Origin: Tildeniella torsiva UHER 1998/13D
Lineage (GTDB): Bacteria; Cyanobacteriota; Cyanobacteriia; Phormidesmidales; Phormidesmidaceae
Direction of reading: 5' to 3'
NCBI GenBank assembly: GCA_019358835.1
Contig: JAHHIH010000026.1
Location: 27,908-91,907, forward strand
Length of the DNA: 64,000 nt
The notes under the pieces: model-generated
The model's input: only the letters and a program-made list of their open reading frames with translations
Told to the model about the DNA's origin: nothing
Database searches by the model: none
Made by a program: the position numbers and the translations under genes
Shown: positions 63,910 to 64,000 of the stretch, piece by piece
Layout of the letters: every line of letters begins with the position of its first letter
Numbering within the stretch: the stretch's first letter is position 1

Positions 63910-64000
63910 ATGGCCATTAAGATAAGCGCAGCGATGCCGGAGCACTTGAGGAACGTTATCTTCTTTCCAGTGAGCGCCCGAAATCTTGACTCGTCTGCCA
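63910..64000 (+). CDS. Possible gene start, cut by window end
   Basis: An ATG three bases after the previous small ORF opens a frame that stays open to the window edge (MAIKISAAMPEHLRN...). With so little sequence no family can be given; it may be the second gene of an operon with the 48-residue ORF. Confidence 0.35.
   Translation, partial: MAIKISAAMPEHLRNVIFFPVSARNLDSSA

Noticed and set aside
1..64000. CRISPR array, prophage or rRNA operon
   Set aside because: No regular direct repeats with unique spacers, phage structural genes or rRNA-like sequence were noticed on reading; a computed scan would be needed to exclude small cases.

Overview
The window reads as a chromosome segment of a filamentous or unicellular cyanobacterium of the Leptolyngbya/Nodosilinea type. 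The evidence is the very frequent HIP1 octamer GCGATCGC, a Mg-chelatase subunit (chlI), a Tab2/Atab2 protein, GUN4-type and Uma2 domains, an ethylene-receptor-type kinase and cyanobacterial dispersed repeats. The genus is inference. No rRNA, tRNA or CRISPR array was recognised by eye. Most of the window is GC-rich; one large gene at 46.4-50.1 kb is clearly richer in A and T.

Layout. 0-5 kb: a CPBP protease (cut by the window start), a histidine kinase with an ethylene-binding-type membrane domain divergent from a NarL-type regulator, a DUF2294 protein and a receiver protein. 5.3-13.1 kb: the tldD/tldE pair, a Yip1 membrane protein, an alpha/beta-hydrolase-like protein, cbiD and guaA. 13.1-16.6 kb: Uma2, a P-loop kinase, and an HNH gene split by a complete IS66-type element with an 8-bp target duplication. 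16.6-27.8 kb: housekeeping metabolism (glgP, TVP38, HAD phosphatase, methyltransferases, an Eco57I-like methylase with an altered motif IV, coaE, a cobA-hemD fusion). 27.9-31.4 kb: an EACC1-like protein with a caspase-GUN4 fusion, a RAYT transposase between hairpin repeats, and an AbrB antitoxin whose toxin has been deleted to about seven codons. 31.4-45.5 kb: hisC, GST, a PMT-type glycosyltransferase, ribE, a BFN nuclease, an Fe-S aldo/keto reductase, map, a TetR regulator with a double operator beside a thioesterase, a QEGLA metallopeptidase, a solute-binding lipoprotein, tab2 and mtnP.

45.5-54.3 kb is an accessory island: gene remnants, a degenerate 21-bp tandem repeat, a 1223-residue nuclease-like/NTPase/helical-repeat protein with foreign composition, a Phd-VapC pair, a RAYT remnant, a TIR-membrane-formylglycine-enzyme-like fusion and a DUF5615 PIN-like gene broken by one stop codon. 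54.3-64 kb returns to a DEXH helicase, an FMN reductase, a membrane GTPase, a methyltransferase, Uma2, GNAT, and the chlI-ruvC pair.

The best candidates for a new system are the EACC1/caspase-GUN4 pair (a protease apparently wired to a tetrapyrrole-binding fold), the large AT-rich NTPase, and the TIR fusion, which shares the effector / membrane anchor / C-terminal sensor plan of the caspase protein. A second theme is dispersed palindromic repeats: one family flanks the RAYT gene and recurs at convergent gene ends, and three other repeats are carried in frame inside coding regions. All identifications are by reading the sequence and recalling family motifs; no database search was run.
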